Below, piece by piece: positions 1-7,686 of a DNA stretch of 64,000 nt. This DNA is from VRUE01 sp963824215 (GTDB taxonomy: Bacteria > Actinomycetota > Thermoleophilia > Solirubrobacterales > 70-9): NCBI GenBank assembly GCA_963824215.1, contig CAWGOE010000004.1, positions 186,001 to 250,000 on the forward strand, given 5' to 3'. How positions within the stretch are numbered: the first letter of the stretch is position 1; every line of letters begins with the position of its first letter. The position numbers and the translations under genes are program-made. Under the pieces are notes generated by a model, which saw only the letters and a list, made by a program, of their open reading frames with translations, was not told where the DNA came from and did not search any database.

Positions 1-79
1 TCGTCATGTCGCGCTGTTCTCGGAGAAGCCGGATAGCGGCTCCGAGCTGCTCGGCAGTCGGCGGGTGAGAAGGAGGCAC
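1..79 (-). CDS. XRE-type HTH regulator, N-terminal fragment
   Basis: Only the first 26 codons lie in the window; the gene runs off the left edge. Reading from the GTG at 77-79 gives a short proline-rich lead and then AEQLGAAIRLLREQRDMT, which matches the first helix of Cro/C1 (XRE) helix-turn-helix domains. The rest of the fold is outside the window, so the DNA target and any C-terminal domain are unknown. The start is uncertain, because a GGGAGG-like site lies rather far upstream. A short inverted repeat at 118-135, just upstream, could be its own operator. Confidence 0.6.
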   Translation of the reverse strand, partial: MPPSHPPTAEQLGAAIRLLREQRDMT

Positions 80-117
80 TGAGGCGCAAGAGCCTCCCGC
101 GATGCCACTCGTCTGAC

Positions 118-135
118 CATAGTTTATACTCTATG
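118..135. promoter_or_regulatory. Short inverted repeat upstream of XRE gene
   Basis: CATAG and CTATG arms flank an 8-base AT-rich core. It is the only AT-rich spot in a very GC-rich gap and lies about 40 bases upstream of the XRE gene start, where an autoregulatory operator or -10 region would be expected. The rest of 80-365 is G-rich; I see no convincing gene in it. Confidence 0.35.
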
Positions 136-365
136 TTCTGAATGAGGGAGGAGAGTCGGCGGAGGGCAGGGGAGGCGAGCGCGGGAGTCGGGGGGCCGTT
201 CATCGACGGGACGGTTGCGCTTGCTCTTCCCCGGCCACACCAGATTTCTTGGTCGCTTGCATGCTGCCGCGTCTGGTTCTCGGCTGCGTCGCCTGGCCCC
301 AAATCGTGTCCCGGCCGTTTGGCCTCCCATCAGCGGTCGGGGCACAGCCGCTCGAGGTGGAAGCC

Positions 366-650
366 GTGAGTTCGTCGCGGCTCGAGACGATCGTGAAGCA
401 CGATGGCCGTCTGAACCTCCTGTGCTGCCTTCTGGACGGGGGGCCTCTGTCGGTCCCCCAGATCGCTGCGCGGATCGGCGAGTCCTTGCAGGCTGTGCGC
501 TATTGGATAGGTTTGCTCGACGCGTTCAGCCTTGTTGAAAAGCACGCAGGGATGAGCGGTGGGGAGACGTTGTATTCGGCTACGTTGGACCGGCATCCCG
601 AGTGGGTTCGGGAAGCCGTAGCCCAGCATCGCCCGCGAGCGCTTGACTGA
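366..650 (+). CDS. Small winged-helix (ArsR-like) DNA-binding protein
   Basis: A 94-residue protein. The GTG at 366 was chosen because GAGGTGGA sits just upstream, and because residues encoded further upstream look non-coding. The segment LNLLCCLLDGGPLSVPQIAARIGESLQAVRYWIGLLDAF has the helix, turn and recognition-helix pattern of winged-helix regulators, followed by a wing-like stretch before ETLYSATLDRHP. This resembles ArsR/MarR-like small regulators seen in Thermoleophilia. There is no metal-binding cysteine pair (the two adjacent Cys are in helix 1). No operon partner is evident and the target is unknown. Confidence 0.6.
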   Translation: MSSSRLETIVKHDGRLNLLCCLLDGGPLSVPQIAARIGESLQAVRYWIGLLDAFSLVEKHAGMSGGETLYSATLDRHPEWVREAVAQHRPRALD

Positions 651-833
651 GAGCGGTGCGGGCGTTGTCCAGCCTGGATCGAATCGTCCACCCCTTAGGC
701 CATGCGACTCACTCTCGCTTCGTGAGCGTCGCGATCTGGAAACCTTCGCCTTACGATTCGGCCGGGCGTGTCTATCGGGCCGATTGCCCGCCGTCGCGTG
801 TGGGGGGCCGGCTCTGCCCCTAATGTGCGTTGC

Positions 834-1025
834 ATGGGAGGTATTCCGCTATCGGAGTGGTCAGGGAGTGGCGCAACTCAGCGGCTTGAGGCCACCATTC
901 GGGAGTTCAACGAGGAGACCAGCCGGCAGACGGCGACGATGATTCAACTGACGAGGTGGATTGTCGTCTTGACCGTGGTGCTGGTTGTCGGTCTCATTGT
1001 CCAGATCATCATCGCCTTGGTATAG
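834..1025 (+). CDS. Small single-pass membrane protein, SEWSGSGAT type
   Basis: A 63-residue protein starting at the ATG at 834. It has a short soluble head (PLSEWSGSGATQRLEATIREF, then NEETSRQTATM) and one C-terminal hydrophobic segment of about 22 residues (IVVLTVVLVVGLIVQIIIALV). I recall short proteins with this SEWSGS head and tail anchor as common in actinobacteria, with no known function. It stands alone; flanking gaps of about 180 and 220 bases hold nothing I can identify. The upstream in-frame extension lacks coding character, so the short form is preferred. Confidence 0.6.
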   Translation: MGGIPLSEWSGSGATQRLEATIREFNEETSRQTATMIQLTRWIVVLTVVLVVGLIVQIIIALV

Positions 1026-1248
1026 CCATTCTCGGCACGCTTGAGATCTAGTGGTATCGCCGAATTCCAGCCGGAGCGCGGGGCGGCAGGCTCGTGGACC
1101 GGGACGCTTACTGCTGTGTTCCCTGGCAGGGGCAGGGTCTCCATTGCTGGCCCCACTTTCTCAGCGCGGCGATTATCTGGATGAGCGTTGTCCCGCCGAT
1201 GAATTTGGCATCGTCGAGGACGCCAAGTTCGCGCTTGGCTTCTGAGCC

Positions 1249-1731
1249 CTAGCGCGGCAACTGCGGATCGTCGTCCTTGATCTCCTCGGCGGTGCCGTCG
1301 TAGTCGTAGTTACGACCGGCTGAGTCGTAGCGGGTGGACGCGCCGCGGACGCCGCCCATGCCGACGACGACGAAGCGCCTCGCGGCGTAGCCGCGCAGCA
1401 GGCGGCGGGCGATCGCTCTCGTCGGTGGGATCAGCAGGAAAAGGCCGAAGATGTCGGTGATGAAGCCGGGGGTGAGGAGCAGGGTGCCGCCTACGGCGAT
1501 CATCACGCCGTCCGCGACCTCCTTGCCCGGGAAGCGGCGCTCGGCCAGTGCCTGGTTGAAGCGCTGCCAGGCGCCGCGGCCCTGGTGGCGCAGCAGCAGC
1601 GATCCGAGCACCGCGTCGGCCAGCAGCAGGGCTAGGGTCGGCAGCACGCCGATCAGGCCGCCGACCTTGATGATCACGTACAGCTCGATGATCGGGACGA
1701 CGATGAAGACGAGTACGAGCAGCAGGCCCAC
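1249..1731 (-). CDS. fxsA: FxsA family membrane protein
   Basis: A 160-residue inner-membrane protein with the FxsA pattern: an N-terminal membrane segment (LLVLVFIVVPIIELYVIIKVGG, read in two parts), a second segment, the conserved GTLLLTPGFITDIFGLFLLIPPTR region and a charged C-terminus. E. coli FxsA is linked to phage T7 exclusion when overexpressed; its normal role is unknown. The GTG start lies 3 bases after the stop of the wax-ester-synthase-like gene, so the two are probably co-transcribed and translationally coupled. The tyrosine- and aspartate-rich tail after residue 125 is variable in the family. Confidence 0.85.
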   Translation of the reverse strand: MGLLLVLVFIVVPIIELYVIIKVGGLIGVLPTLALLLADAVLGSLLLRHQGRGAWQRFNQALAERRFPGKEVADGVMIAVGGTLLLTPGFITDIFGLFLLIPPTRAIARRLLRGYAARRFVVVGMGGVRGASTRYDSAGRNYDYDGTAEEIKDDDPQLPR

Positions 1732-1734
1732 GGG

Positions 1735-3150
1735 TCAGGCCGGTGCGCGAGCTGCTTCGGCGGCTGCCTCCAGCTCCTGCAGCGACTCCTCGATGCCGGC
1801 GGCAATCAGTTCGACGTCCTCCATCGAGTCGTAGTCGGCGAGCAGGCCGAAGCAGACGCGCCCGTTGTAGCTCATGATCGCCACCGCCATCGCGTGGTTC
1901 TGGGGCAGGAAAGCGACCGGGAAGACCTCCTGCAGCTCGCGGCCGAGCACGTAGAGCGGCATCTGCGGCCCGGGCACGTTGGTGACGATCAGATTGAAGA
2001 GCCGGGTCGAGAAGTTGATCCTCGCCGCCTGCGCCAGCAGGGTCGGCGGGGCGAAGTCGTTGAAACGGGAGATCACTTCGGCGCCGAGCGCCTGCTTGGA
2101 GCGCTTCAGGCCCTCCATCTGCTCGCTGACCACCCGCAGCCGCCGCGCTGGGTCCTCGACGTAGACCGGCAGCGGTCCGCGCATCGCCGCCAGTTTGTTA
2201 CCCAGCTCGCCGCGCTCGTCGGCGGTGCGGATCGAGACCGGCACGAGGGCGCGCAGCTCGAGCCCCTCGGTGCGGATCCCCCGCGTGTGCAGCCATTTGC
2301 GCAGGGCGCCGGTGACGACAGCGAGCACGACGTCGTTGACCGTCCCACCCAGCGCGTCCTTGATCTTTTTAAAGGTCGCCAGCTCCGAGCGGGTCCAGGT
2401 GAAGCGGCGGTGCGGGCCGATCTCCCGGTTCAACGGCACGTCGGGGGCGGGGTCGGCGAACGCGCCCGCGACCTCGCCGACCGCCTCAAGCGCCTCCACT
2501 GCCCGCCGCGCCGCCGTCTCCGGATGGCGGACCACGTCGACCGCGCGCTCGGCGAGCTTGACCGGCGCCGTGACCAGCTCGCTCGCGCCGCGGGCGATCA
2601 GGTCGGTCGTGCTCGGCGCGGCCTGCGGTTGCCAGCCGTCCTCGACCGGAGCCGGCTCGGCGATCGGCTCCAGGTCGAAGAGCACGGTGCCGATGTCGAC
2701 GCCGGCGATCCCGTCGACCGCGGCATGGTGCGTCTTGGTCAACAGGGCGAAGCGGTCGCGCTCGAGGCCCTGCACCAGCCACATCTCCCAGAGCGGCTTG
2801 GAGCGATCGAGCTGCTGGGAGAAGACGCGTGCGGCGAGCCGCTTCAGCTGCGCCTCGCCGCCCGGCTCGGGCAGTGCCGTGTGGCGGATGTGGTAGCTGA
2901 GATTGAAGTTGACGTCGTCGGCCCAGAGCGGCCGGCCGGCCTCCAGCGGAGGTACGACGAGGCGCTGGCGGAAACGGGGGACCTGGTCCAGCTTCCCCCG
3001 CACATGCTCGACCAGATCGACGTAGCGGGGCGGCGGCCCCTCGAAGATCAGGATGCCGCCGATGTGCATATGGCTGGACGAGCTCTCGTTGGTCAGAAAC
3101 GAGGCGTCGGTCGAGCTGAGGCGCTCGAGATGGTCTCCGGCGGTCTTCAT
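1735..3150 (-). CDS. Wax ester synthase / diacylglycerol acyltransferase (WS/DGAT)
   Basis: A 471-residue protein of the bacterial WS/DGAT family, which transfers acyl groups from acyl-CoA to fatty alcohols or diacylglycerol for storage lipids. The catalytic HHxxxDG motif is at residues 141-147 (HHAAVDG). The N-terminal LSSTDASFL region, the NDVVLAVVTGALRKWL helix and the C-terminal NVPGPQMPLYVLGREL segment are all typical. Length is normal for the family. It is followed closely by fxsA and is divergent from ispH. Substrate choice (wax ester or triacylglycerol) cannot be read from the sequence. Confidence 0.93.
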   Translation of the reverse strand: MKTAGDHLERLSSTDASFLTNESSSSHMHIGGILIFEGPPPRYVDLVEHVRGKLDQVPRFRQRLVVPPLEAGRPLWADDVNFNLSYHIRHTALPEPGGEAQLKRLAARVFSQQLDRSKPLWEMWLVQGLERDRFALLTKTHHAAVDGIAGVDIGTVLFDLEPIAEPAPVEDGWQPQAAPSTTDLIARGASELVTAPVKLAERAVDVVRHPETAARRAVEALEAVGEVAGAFADPAPDVPLNREIGPHRRFTWTRSELATFKKIKDALGGTVNDVVLAVVTGALRKWLHTRGIRTEGLELRALVPVSIRTADERGELGNKLAAMRGPLPVYVEDPARRLRVVSEQMEGLKRSKQALGAEVISRFNDFAPPTLLAQAARINFSTRLFNLIVTNVPGPQMPLYVLGRELQEVFPVAFLPQNHAMAVAIMSYNGRVCFGLLADYDSMEDVELIAAGIEESLQELEAAAEAARAPA

Positions 3151-3230
3151 CCTGCAAGGCTAGCTGCGACGCGACTCCGGCCCAAGCCCCGCAACGGCAG
3201 CCGCAACGGCGCCACCGGTACCCTGGGGCC

Positions 3231-4193
3231 ATGTCAACCACTTCAACCGTGGCTCCCAAGCGCGTTCTGCTGGCCGCCCCGCGCGGCTACTGCGCCGGTG
3301 TCGATCGCGCCGTGCAGACGGTCGAGCGGGCGCTCGAGCACTACGGCGCCCCCATCTACGTGCGCAAAGAGATCGTCCACAACAAGCACGTGGTCGAGGA
3401 GCTCTCAAAGCGGGGCGCGATCTTCGTCGAGGAGGAGACCGAAGTGCCGGAGGGAGAGATGGTCGTCTTCTCCGCCCACGGCGTCGCCCCGGCCGTCCAC
3501 GAGAACGCCGCCGCCCGCAACCTGCGCACGATCGACGCCACCTGCCCCCTGGTCACCAAGGTCCACGTCTCGGCGCGCCGCTTCGCCGCCGACGGCTACA
3601 CGATCGTGATGATCGGCCACCAAGGCCACGAGGAGGTGGAAGGGACCACCGGTGAGGCGCCGGACAGCATCGTCCTGATCGAAACGGTTGACGAAGTCGA
3701 GAGCCTCGAGGTGCCGGACCCGACCAAGGTCGCCTTCATCACTCAGACGACGCTCTCGGTAGATGAGACGGCGGAGGTGATCGCCGCGCTGCGCGCCAAG
3801 TTCCCCGGCATAGTCAGCTCCAAGTCCGACGACATCTGTTACGCGACGACCAACCGACAGATCGCGGTCAAGCAGCTGGCGCGCGAATGCGAGCTGGTGC
3901 TCGTGATCGGCTCGACCAACTCCTCCAACTCCAACCGCCTGGTCGAGGTGGCGCGCGAACACGGCGCCGCCTCGCACCTGATCGACAACCACACCCAGGT
4001 TCAGGAGGAGTGGCTCGATGGGGTGGAGACGGTCGGCATCACCTCCGGCGCCAGCGCCCCCGAGGAGCTGGTCGAGAGACTGGTCGAGCTCTTCCGCGAG
4101 CGTGGCGCCGACGACGTCTCCGAGTTGCGCACCGTCCACGAGGACGTGCGCTTCATGCTGCCGAAGAAGATTCGGGAAGTAGCTGTTGCTTAG
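3231..4193 (+). CDS. ispH: 4-hydroxy-3-methylbut-2-enyl diphosphate reductase
   Basis: IspH (LytB) makes IPP and DMAPP in the last step of the non-mevalonate isoprenoid pathway. It is 320 residues long. The three iron-sulfur cluster cysteines are Cys21 (GYCAGVDRAV), Cys105 (DATCPLVTK) and Cys203 (DDICYATTNRQ), and the catalytic TNRQ and the SNSNRL region are present. A TACCCT at 3219-3224 ends 6 bases before the ATG, and there is no Shine-Dalgarno, so a leaderless transcript is likely. It needs an Fe-S cluster, so it depends on the suf genes downstream. Confidence 0.97.
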   Translation: MSTTSTVAPKRVLLAAPRGYCAGVDRAVQTVERALEHYGAPIYVRKEIVHNKHVVEELSKRGAIFVEEETEVPEGEMVVFSAHGVAPAVHENAAARNLRTIDATCPLVTKVHVSARRFAADGYTIVMIGHQGHEEVEGTTGEAPDSIVLIETVDEVESLEVPDPTKVAFITQTTLSVDETAEVIAALRAKFPGIVSSKSDDICYATTNRQIAVKQLARECELVLVIGSTNSSNSNRLVEVAREHGAASHLIDNHTQVQEEWLDGVETVGITSGASAPEELVERLVELFRERGADDVSELRTVHEDVRFMLPKKIREVAVA

Positions 4194-4247
4194 GCCTTAT
4201 AGGCGCACATCCAGGTACGGGCGACCGCCGATTGTGCGACAATACGT

Positions 4248-4271
4248 TTAGGTAGAGAGCTGTTGGTCCAT
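4248..4271 (-). other. Tiny ORF (7 codons), probable degenerate copy
   Basis: Reading the minus strand, GGAGGTGCTGG precedes ATGGACCAACAGCTCTCTAC, which encodes MDQQLST and then a stop. The sequence closely matches the beginning of the 21-residue ORF at 4360-4425 but is four bases shorter, which puts it out of frame. It may be a decayed duplicate or a leader peptide. Confidence 0.3.
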
Positions 4272-4284
4272 CCAGCACCTCCGA

Positions 4285-4314
4285 GAGAAAGGCTCGCTTC
4301 GGCGGGCCTTTCTC
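4285..4314. terminator. Hairpin downstream of ispH
   Basis: A perfect 9-base stem, GAGAAAGGC paired with GCCTTTCTC, plus inner GC pairs around a TTCG tetraloop. It follows ispH by about 90 bases. No U-run follows on the plus strand, so it may act as a Rho-independent-like terminator in the actinobacterial style, or as a structured RNA element. Confidence 0.5.
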
Positions 4315-4322
4315 GTGCATGA

Positions 4323-4354
4323 CGCCCCGGCGTCGCGAACGCTACGCCGGGGCG
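4323..4354. terminator. Second strong hairpin in ispH downstream region
   Basis: A perfect 11-base stem (CGCCCCGGCGT with ACGCCGGGGCG) around a 10-base loop. On the minus strand it comes just after the 21-residue ORF and could end its transcript; on the plus strand it backs up the previous hairpin. Confidence 0.45.
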
Positions 4355-4359
4355 GGTAG

Positions 4360-4425
4360 CTATTGCCGAACGCTTTGGACAACCATCCAAAGCAGCAATA
4401 GGTAGAGAACTGCGATTGGGTCCAT
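4360..4425 (-). CDS. Putative 21-residue hydrophobic peptide
   Basis: A minus-strand ATG at 4423-4425 is preceded by AAAGGAGGGAAA, an excellent ribosome-binding site. It encodes MDPIAVLYLLLLWMVVQSVR plus a final Gln, so about 13 hydrophobic residues long enough for one short membrane pass. The DNA also forms an inverted repeat (GCTTTGGA...TCCAAAGC inside CTATTGC...GCAATAG), so structured RNA is an alternative reading. A shortened out-of-frame copy of its first 27 bases lies at 4248-4271. No family is recognised. The rest of 4194-4558 holds only these elements. Confidence 0.4.
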   Translation of the reverse strand: MDPIAVLYLLLLWMVVQSVRQ

Positions 4426-4558
4426 TTTCCCTCCTTTCTCTTGGGGACAAGCCGAGACGCCTGCCATGGCCAAGGGAGGGAGGGGACCCCGTGGACCCAG
4501 TTCTCCGCTACCGATTGTCTACCATACTAAAGGTTGCAGACGTTTTGTCTGCGCTACG

Positions 4559-5380
4559 TTAAGGCACGCCTGCCGCGAAGCTGACCGACCAGATCTTCAG
4601 GCCCGGCGAGGGGCGGAGGGTAAGGCGGTGCGCCTCATGGCGGGCGTGCTCTGCGAGTGAGTAGAGCGCCGGCTCGGTGACGTCGACTGTCTGTGCAGCG
4701 ACGCCGTCTAGTTCGAACGCAAGCTCGCCCGTTCCCTCCACGGTGACGTGGACGCCGCCGGCCTCGTACTCGACCTCCAGCACCTCACCATCCTCACCGG
4801 CGGTCCAAGGCTGCTCCCAGGAGCCGCCAGGGAAGAGCTCGGGGGTGGGGGGCATGACCTTGGCCCCTGGCCCGTCCGTCGGCCGCAGGGGGTCCATCGG
4901 CGCCGGCAGCGTGCGCAGGGCATCCTGATCGCGCAGCTCCTCCTGGATCGCTTCCTCGGTCGCCCGGTATTCGCCCTCGCCGAAGTGGACCCAGGTCAGG
5001 GCGCCGCCCAGCTTCCAGAGAAAAAGGCTGGGCCAGCCGGTGCAGCCGTAGGAGTGCCAAAGGCGTCGATTGGCGTCGATTGCGACGGGGAACTCGATGC
5101 CGAGCCGGTCCAGGCCGTCTGCAGCGGCGTCGCGGTCTGCGCCGAAGGGGAAGCGCGGCGCTTGCACGCCGATCGTGGTCAGGCCCTCCGGCCCGTAGCG
5201 CCTTGCCCACTCCGCGACATAGGGCAGCGTGCGCACGCTGTTGAGCTGAGCAAAGTCGAAGAAGTGGACCAGGGCGGGTCCGGCCGCGGTCGCGATCGGC
5301 ATCGAGCGCGGCGCCTCGCCGATCCACTCGATCCCCTCGGGAAGGTCGGGCGCGGCGATGTTCTCTTGCTCGGGGCGCAT
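4559..5380 (-). CDS. DipZ-like thioredoxin-fold protein lacking CxxC
   Basis: A 273-residue protein from the ATG at 5378-5380; an upstream in-frame ATG would overlap the divergent gene. Residues 38-150 follow the thiol-disulfide domain seen at the C-terminus of DipZ-like proteins (LPYVAEWARRYGPEGLTTIG, APRFPF, FPVAIDANRRLWHSYG, HFGEGEY). The active-site position, usually CxxC just before LRxLPY, reads Gln45-Leu-Asn-Ser48, so canonical redox chemistry is not possible. A beta-rich C-terminal domain (about 190-270) resembles the carbohydrate-binding-like tail of the same family. There is no signal peptide. The true substrate is unknown. Confidence 0.65.
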   Translation of the reverse strand: MRPEQENIAAPDLPEGIEWIGEAPRSMPIATAAGPALVHFFDFAQLNSVRTLPYVAEWARRYGPEGLTTIGVQAPRFPFGADRDAAADGLDRLGIEFPVAIDANRRLWHSYGCTGWPSLFLWKLGGALTWVHFGEGEYRATEEAIQEELRDQDALRTLPAPMDPLRPTDGPGAKVMPPTPELFPGGSWEQPWTAGEDGEVLEVEYEAGGVHVTVEGTGELAFELDGVAAQTVDVTEPALYSLAEHARHEAHRLTLRPSPGLKIWSVSFAAGVP

Positions 5381-5411
5381 CGGGGGAGGCGGGAAGTTAT
5401 CTTGGGAAGCG

Positions 5412-5648
5412 ATGATCGAGTTCCTGATCGCCGCGATCCCGCTGCTGGTGCTCGTCACCTTCTTGCTGCTCGGCCGCTATCCCGGCGCCGAAGTGGCGAT
5501 GCGTCTTGCCGAGCGGATCGCCTCGCGCGCCCGCTCGCTGGCCACAGCGGCGCGGAGCTGGCCCCGCCCGCGGCCGCCGGCCTCGCACGCCGTCCGGGGA
5601 GGCCTCCTCCTCGCCTTCGGCCTCTCCGGCCGCGCCCCTCCCGCCTGA
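5412..5648 (+). CDS. Small single-pass membrane protein
   Basis: A 78-residue protein starting at ATG 5412 with GGGAAG just upstream. One N-terminal membrane segment (FLIAAIPLLVLVTFLLLG) is followed by an Arg/Ala/Pro-rich cytoplasmic tail. It is divergent from the thioredoxin-fold gene (31-base gap) and lies 45 bases upstream of the lipoprotein gene, in the same direction, so these may be co-transcribed. The family is not recognised; positional inference only suggests a membrane accessory to the lipoprotein/membrane-protein pair. Confidence 0.5.
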   Translation: MIEFLIAAIPLLVLVTFLLLGRYPGAEVAMRLAERIASRARSLATAARSWPRPRPPASHAVRGGLLLAFGLSGRAPPA

Positions 5649-5693
5649 TCGCTCTGCCCAGAGACCGTTCACCTCAAAGCGAGAGGAAGCTTC

Positions 5694-6110
5694 ATGATCC
5701 ACGCAAAGAGGGCCCTGGCCCTGCTGCTTGCAGTTTTCGCCGTCGTCGGAGTCGCAGCCTGTGGAAGCGACGACGACAGCACGACGACCGCCGCGACCGC
5801 CGCGAGTGGCAACGAAAAGGCGACCACCCAGGAAGAAAGCCAGAAGCCGGCGACGCCGACGATCGTCGTCCGCAACGGCGAGCCGGTCGGCGGCGTGCAG
5901 GAGCTCGAGTACGACGCCGGCGATGAGATCCGCTTCCGGGTCAGCTCGAACCAGGCCGACGAGGTCCACGTCCACGGCTACGACGTCGAGGAGGAGATCC
6001 CCGCTGGGGGTTCCGCCACGCTCGCCTTCCCGGCCGACATCGAAGGGATCTTCGAGGTCGAGCTGCACGGCAGCCAGACCCAGATCGCGGAGCTGCGCGT
6101 CAACCCGTGA
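5694..6110 (+). CDS. Lipoprotein with cupredoxin-like domain
   Basis: A 138-residue exported lipoprotein. The signal peptide (KRALALLLAVFAVVGVAAC) ends in a VAAC lipobox with Cys23 as the lipid site. A Ser/Thr/Asp linker follows, then about 85 residues with the EfeO/cupredoxin-like pattern (DEIRFRVSSNQADEVHVHGY, then a beta-rich end, ELHGSQTQIAELRV). Histidines are present, but the usual type-1 copper Cys is absent, so metal binding is uncertain. AGAGGAAGC precedes the start. It overlaps the next gene by GTGA, so the two are translationally coupled and probably act together at the membrane. Confidence 0.7.
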   Translation: MIHAKRALALLLAVFAVVGVAACGSDDDSTTTAATAASGNEKATTQEESQKPATPTIVVRNGEPVGGVQELEYDAGDEIRFRVSSNQADEVHVHGYDVEEEIPAGGSATLAFPADIEGIFEVELHGSQTQIAELRVNP

Positions 6111-7501
6111 ACCTGCTGCCGATCGCGCACGCGCTGGCCGCCCGGCAGGACCTGCCGATACCGGCCTGGCTGTTCGCCTGGGGGGCGTCGATCGTCCTGA
6201 TCGTCTCCTTCTTCGCGCTCTCGGTCGGCTGGCGTGAGCCCCGCTTTGAGGGGGACCGTTGGCGTCCCCTCGGGGCGGGGCTCTCGCGGGTGCTGCTCAG
6301 CCCACCGGTCCAGATCCTCTGTGGCGCGATCGGCGTCTTCCTCCTCGGCCTGGCGGTCTACTCGGGCCTGCGCGGCACCGAAGCACCCGATCGCAACTTC
6401 ACCCTCACCTTCCTCTTCGTCACCTGCTGGCTCGGCTTCCCCCTCTTCAGCGTCCTGCTCGGCGACGTCTTCCGACCCTTCAATCCCTGGCGCGCGGTCG
6501 GCCGCGTAGCGGGCAGCGCCTTCACCGCGCTTGCCGGGCAGCGGCCGGCCCACGTCGCTTACCCGGCCTGGCTAGGCCGCTGGCCAGCCGCGATCGGCCT
6601 CGTCGCGGTCGTCTGGCTGGAGATCGTCTACGGCGTCAGCGGCGGTGTCGCCGTCGGCCTCTCTCCGCACCCTGCCGCCGTCGCGGTCCTCGTCTACACC
6701 GCTTACACGCTGACGATGATGGCCCTATTCGGAACCGAGAAGTGGTGCCGGAACGGCGAGGTCTTCTCCGTCTACTTCGGCATGTTCTCCCAGCTCGGTT
6801 CCTTTGCCTTCAAGGACGGCAGGCTCGGCCGCCGTCGCCCGCTTGCCGCGGCGACCCACTGGGCGACCGTGCCCGGCTCGGCTGCGGTGGTGATCGCCTC
6901 GATCGCCACCACCAGCTTCGACGGCGCCTCGGAGGGGGCTCTGCTCAGCGCGCTCGAATGGACCTTCGAACGCTTCAGCGACGCCGACCTTGGCCTGACG
7001 ACCGCGCTGCGCCTCACCGACACGATCTTCATCGGCCTCTGTGTCGCCGGCGTGACCCTGATCTACCTGATCGGCGTCTGGGGGATGTCGACCGTGGCCG
7101 GGGCGCCGCCCCTGCGCAAGCTCTGGACCGGCTTCGCCCACACGCTGATCCCAATTGCAGTCGCCTACCTGGTCGCCCACTACTTCAGCCTCTTCGTTTT
7201 CCAGGAGCAGGCCCAGTTCACCTACCTCCTCTCCGACCCTCTCGGCACCGGTACGACCGATCTCTTCGGCACCGCTTCCACGGGCATCGATTTCCAGATA
7301 CTCAGCGCGAACGCGATCTGGTACGTCCAGGTCGGCGCCCTCGTCGTCGGGCATGTGATCGCGCTGACGCTTGCCCACGATCGCGCCACGGCTTACTGGG
7401 GGGACTACCGTCAGGCGGCGCGCTCGCAGTACTGGATGCTGGCAGTGATGGTGGCCTTCACCTGTTTTGGCTTGTATCTGCTCTCAGTTGCCAACGCCTA
7501 G
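6107..7501 (+). CDS. Polytopic membrane protein of unknown function
   Basis: A 464-residue integral membrane protein with roughly ten to twelve hydrophobic segments spread through its length. The GTG start overlaps the stop of the lipoprotein gene. Conserved-looking loops include DVFRPFNPWRAVGR and FGTEKWCRNGEVFSVYFGMF, which sit between membrane segments and may be functional sites. I recognise it as a type found beside cupredoxin-like lipoproteins in actinobacteria but cannot name an activity. A strong hairpin begins at its stop codon. Confidence 0.6.
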   Translation: MNLLPIAHALAARQDLPIPAWLFAWGASIVLIVSFFALSVGWREPRFEGDRWRPLGAGLSRVLLSPPVQILCGAIGVFLLGLAVYSGLRGTEAPDRNFTLTFLFVTCWLGFPLFSVLLGDVFRPFNPWRAVGRVAGSAFTALAGQRPAHVAYPAWLGRWPAAIGLVAVVWLEIVYGVSGGVAVGLSPHPAAVAVLVYTAYTLTMMALFGTEKWCRNGEVFSVYFGMFSQLGSFAFKDGRLGRRRPLAAATHWATVPGSAAVVIASIATTSFDGASEGALLSALEWTFERFSDADLGLTTALRLTDTIFIGLCVAGVTLIYLIGVWGMSTVAGAPPLRKLWTGFAHTLIPIAVAYLVAHYFSLFVFQEQAQFTYLLSDPLGTGTTDLFGTASTGIDFQILSANAIWYVQVGALVVGHVIALTLAHDRATAYWGDYRQAARSQYWMLAVMVAFTCFGLYLLSVANA

Positions 7502-7538
7502 AAGACCGCTGCGGGCCGGAGACTTTTCAGCGGTCTTC
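7501..7538 (+). terminator. Terminator of lipoprotein/membrane-protein operon
   Basis: A perfect 11-base stem, GAAGACCGCTG with CAGCGGTCTTC, starts at the last base of the stop codon and encloses a 16-base loop. Its position directly after the gene fits transcription termination, though no long U-run follows. Confidence 0.65.
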
Positions 7539-7686
7539 TAGGTCCTAGAGGGCGTTTAACAGCGGAGGATGCGGGAATCCGTAGAAGTACCCGTGGCCGA
7601 ATGGCGGTTTTCTACTGATGCCAGCGGGCGCCCTGAGTGGTCTACTAGGGCTTGAGGTTTGCGAGTCACAGATTCTCCGTTTCTCC

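Noticed and set aside
124..691. Several overlapping ORFs on both strands near the left edge
   Set aside because: They are shadows or low-complexity Arg/Pro/Gly-rich frames; only the winged-helix frame starting at 366 has a ribosome-binding site and a sensible domain.
1894..3609. 571-codon plus-strand ORF across the WS/DGAT and ispH region
   Set aside because: It is the antisense of WS/DGAT and then an alternative frame of ispH, with Arg/Ala-rich composition typical of shadow frames in GC-rich DNA.
6259..7548. 429-codon plus-strand ORF over the polytopic membrane protein gene
   Set aside because: Arg-rich out-of-frame reading of a clear hydrophobic protein; no coding signature.
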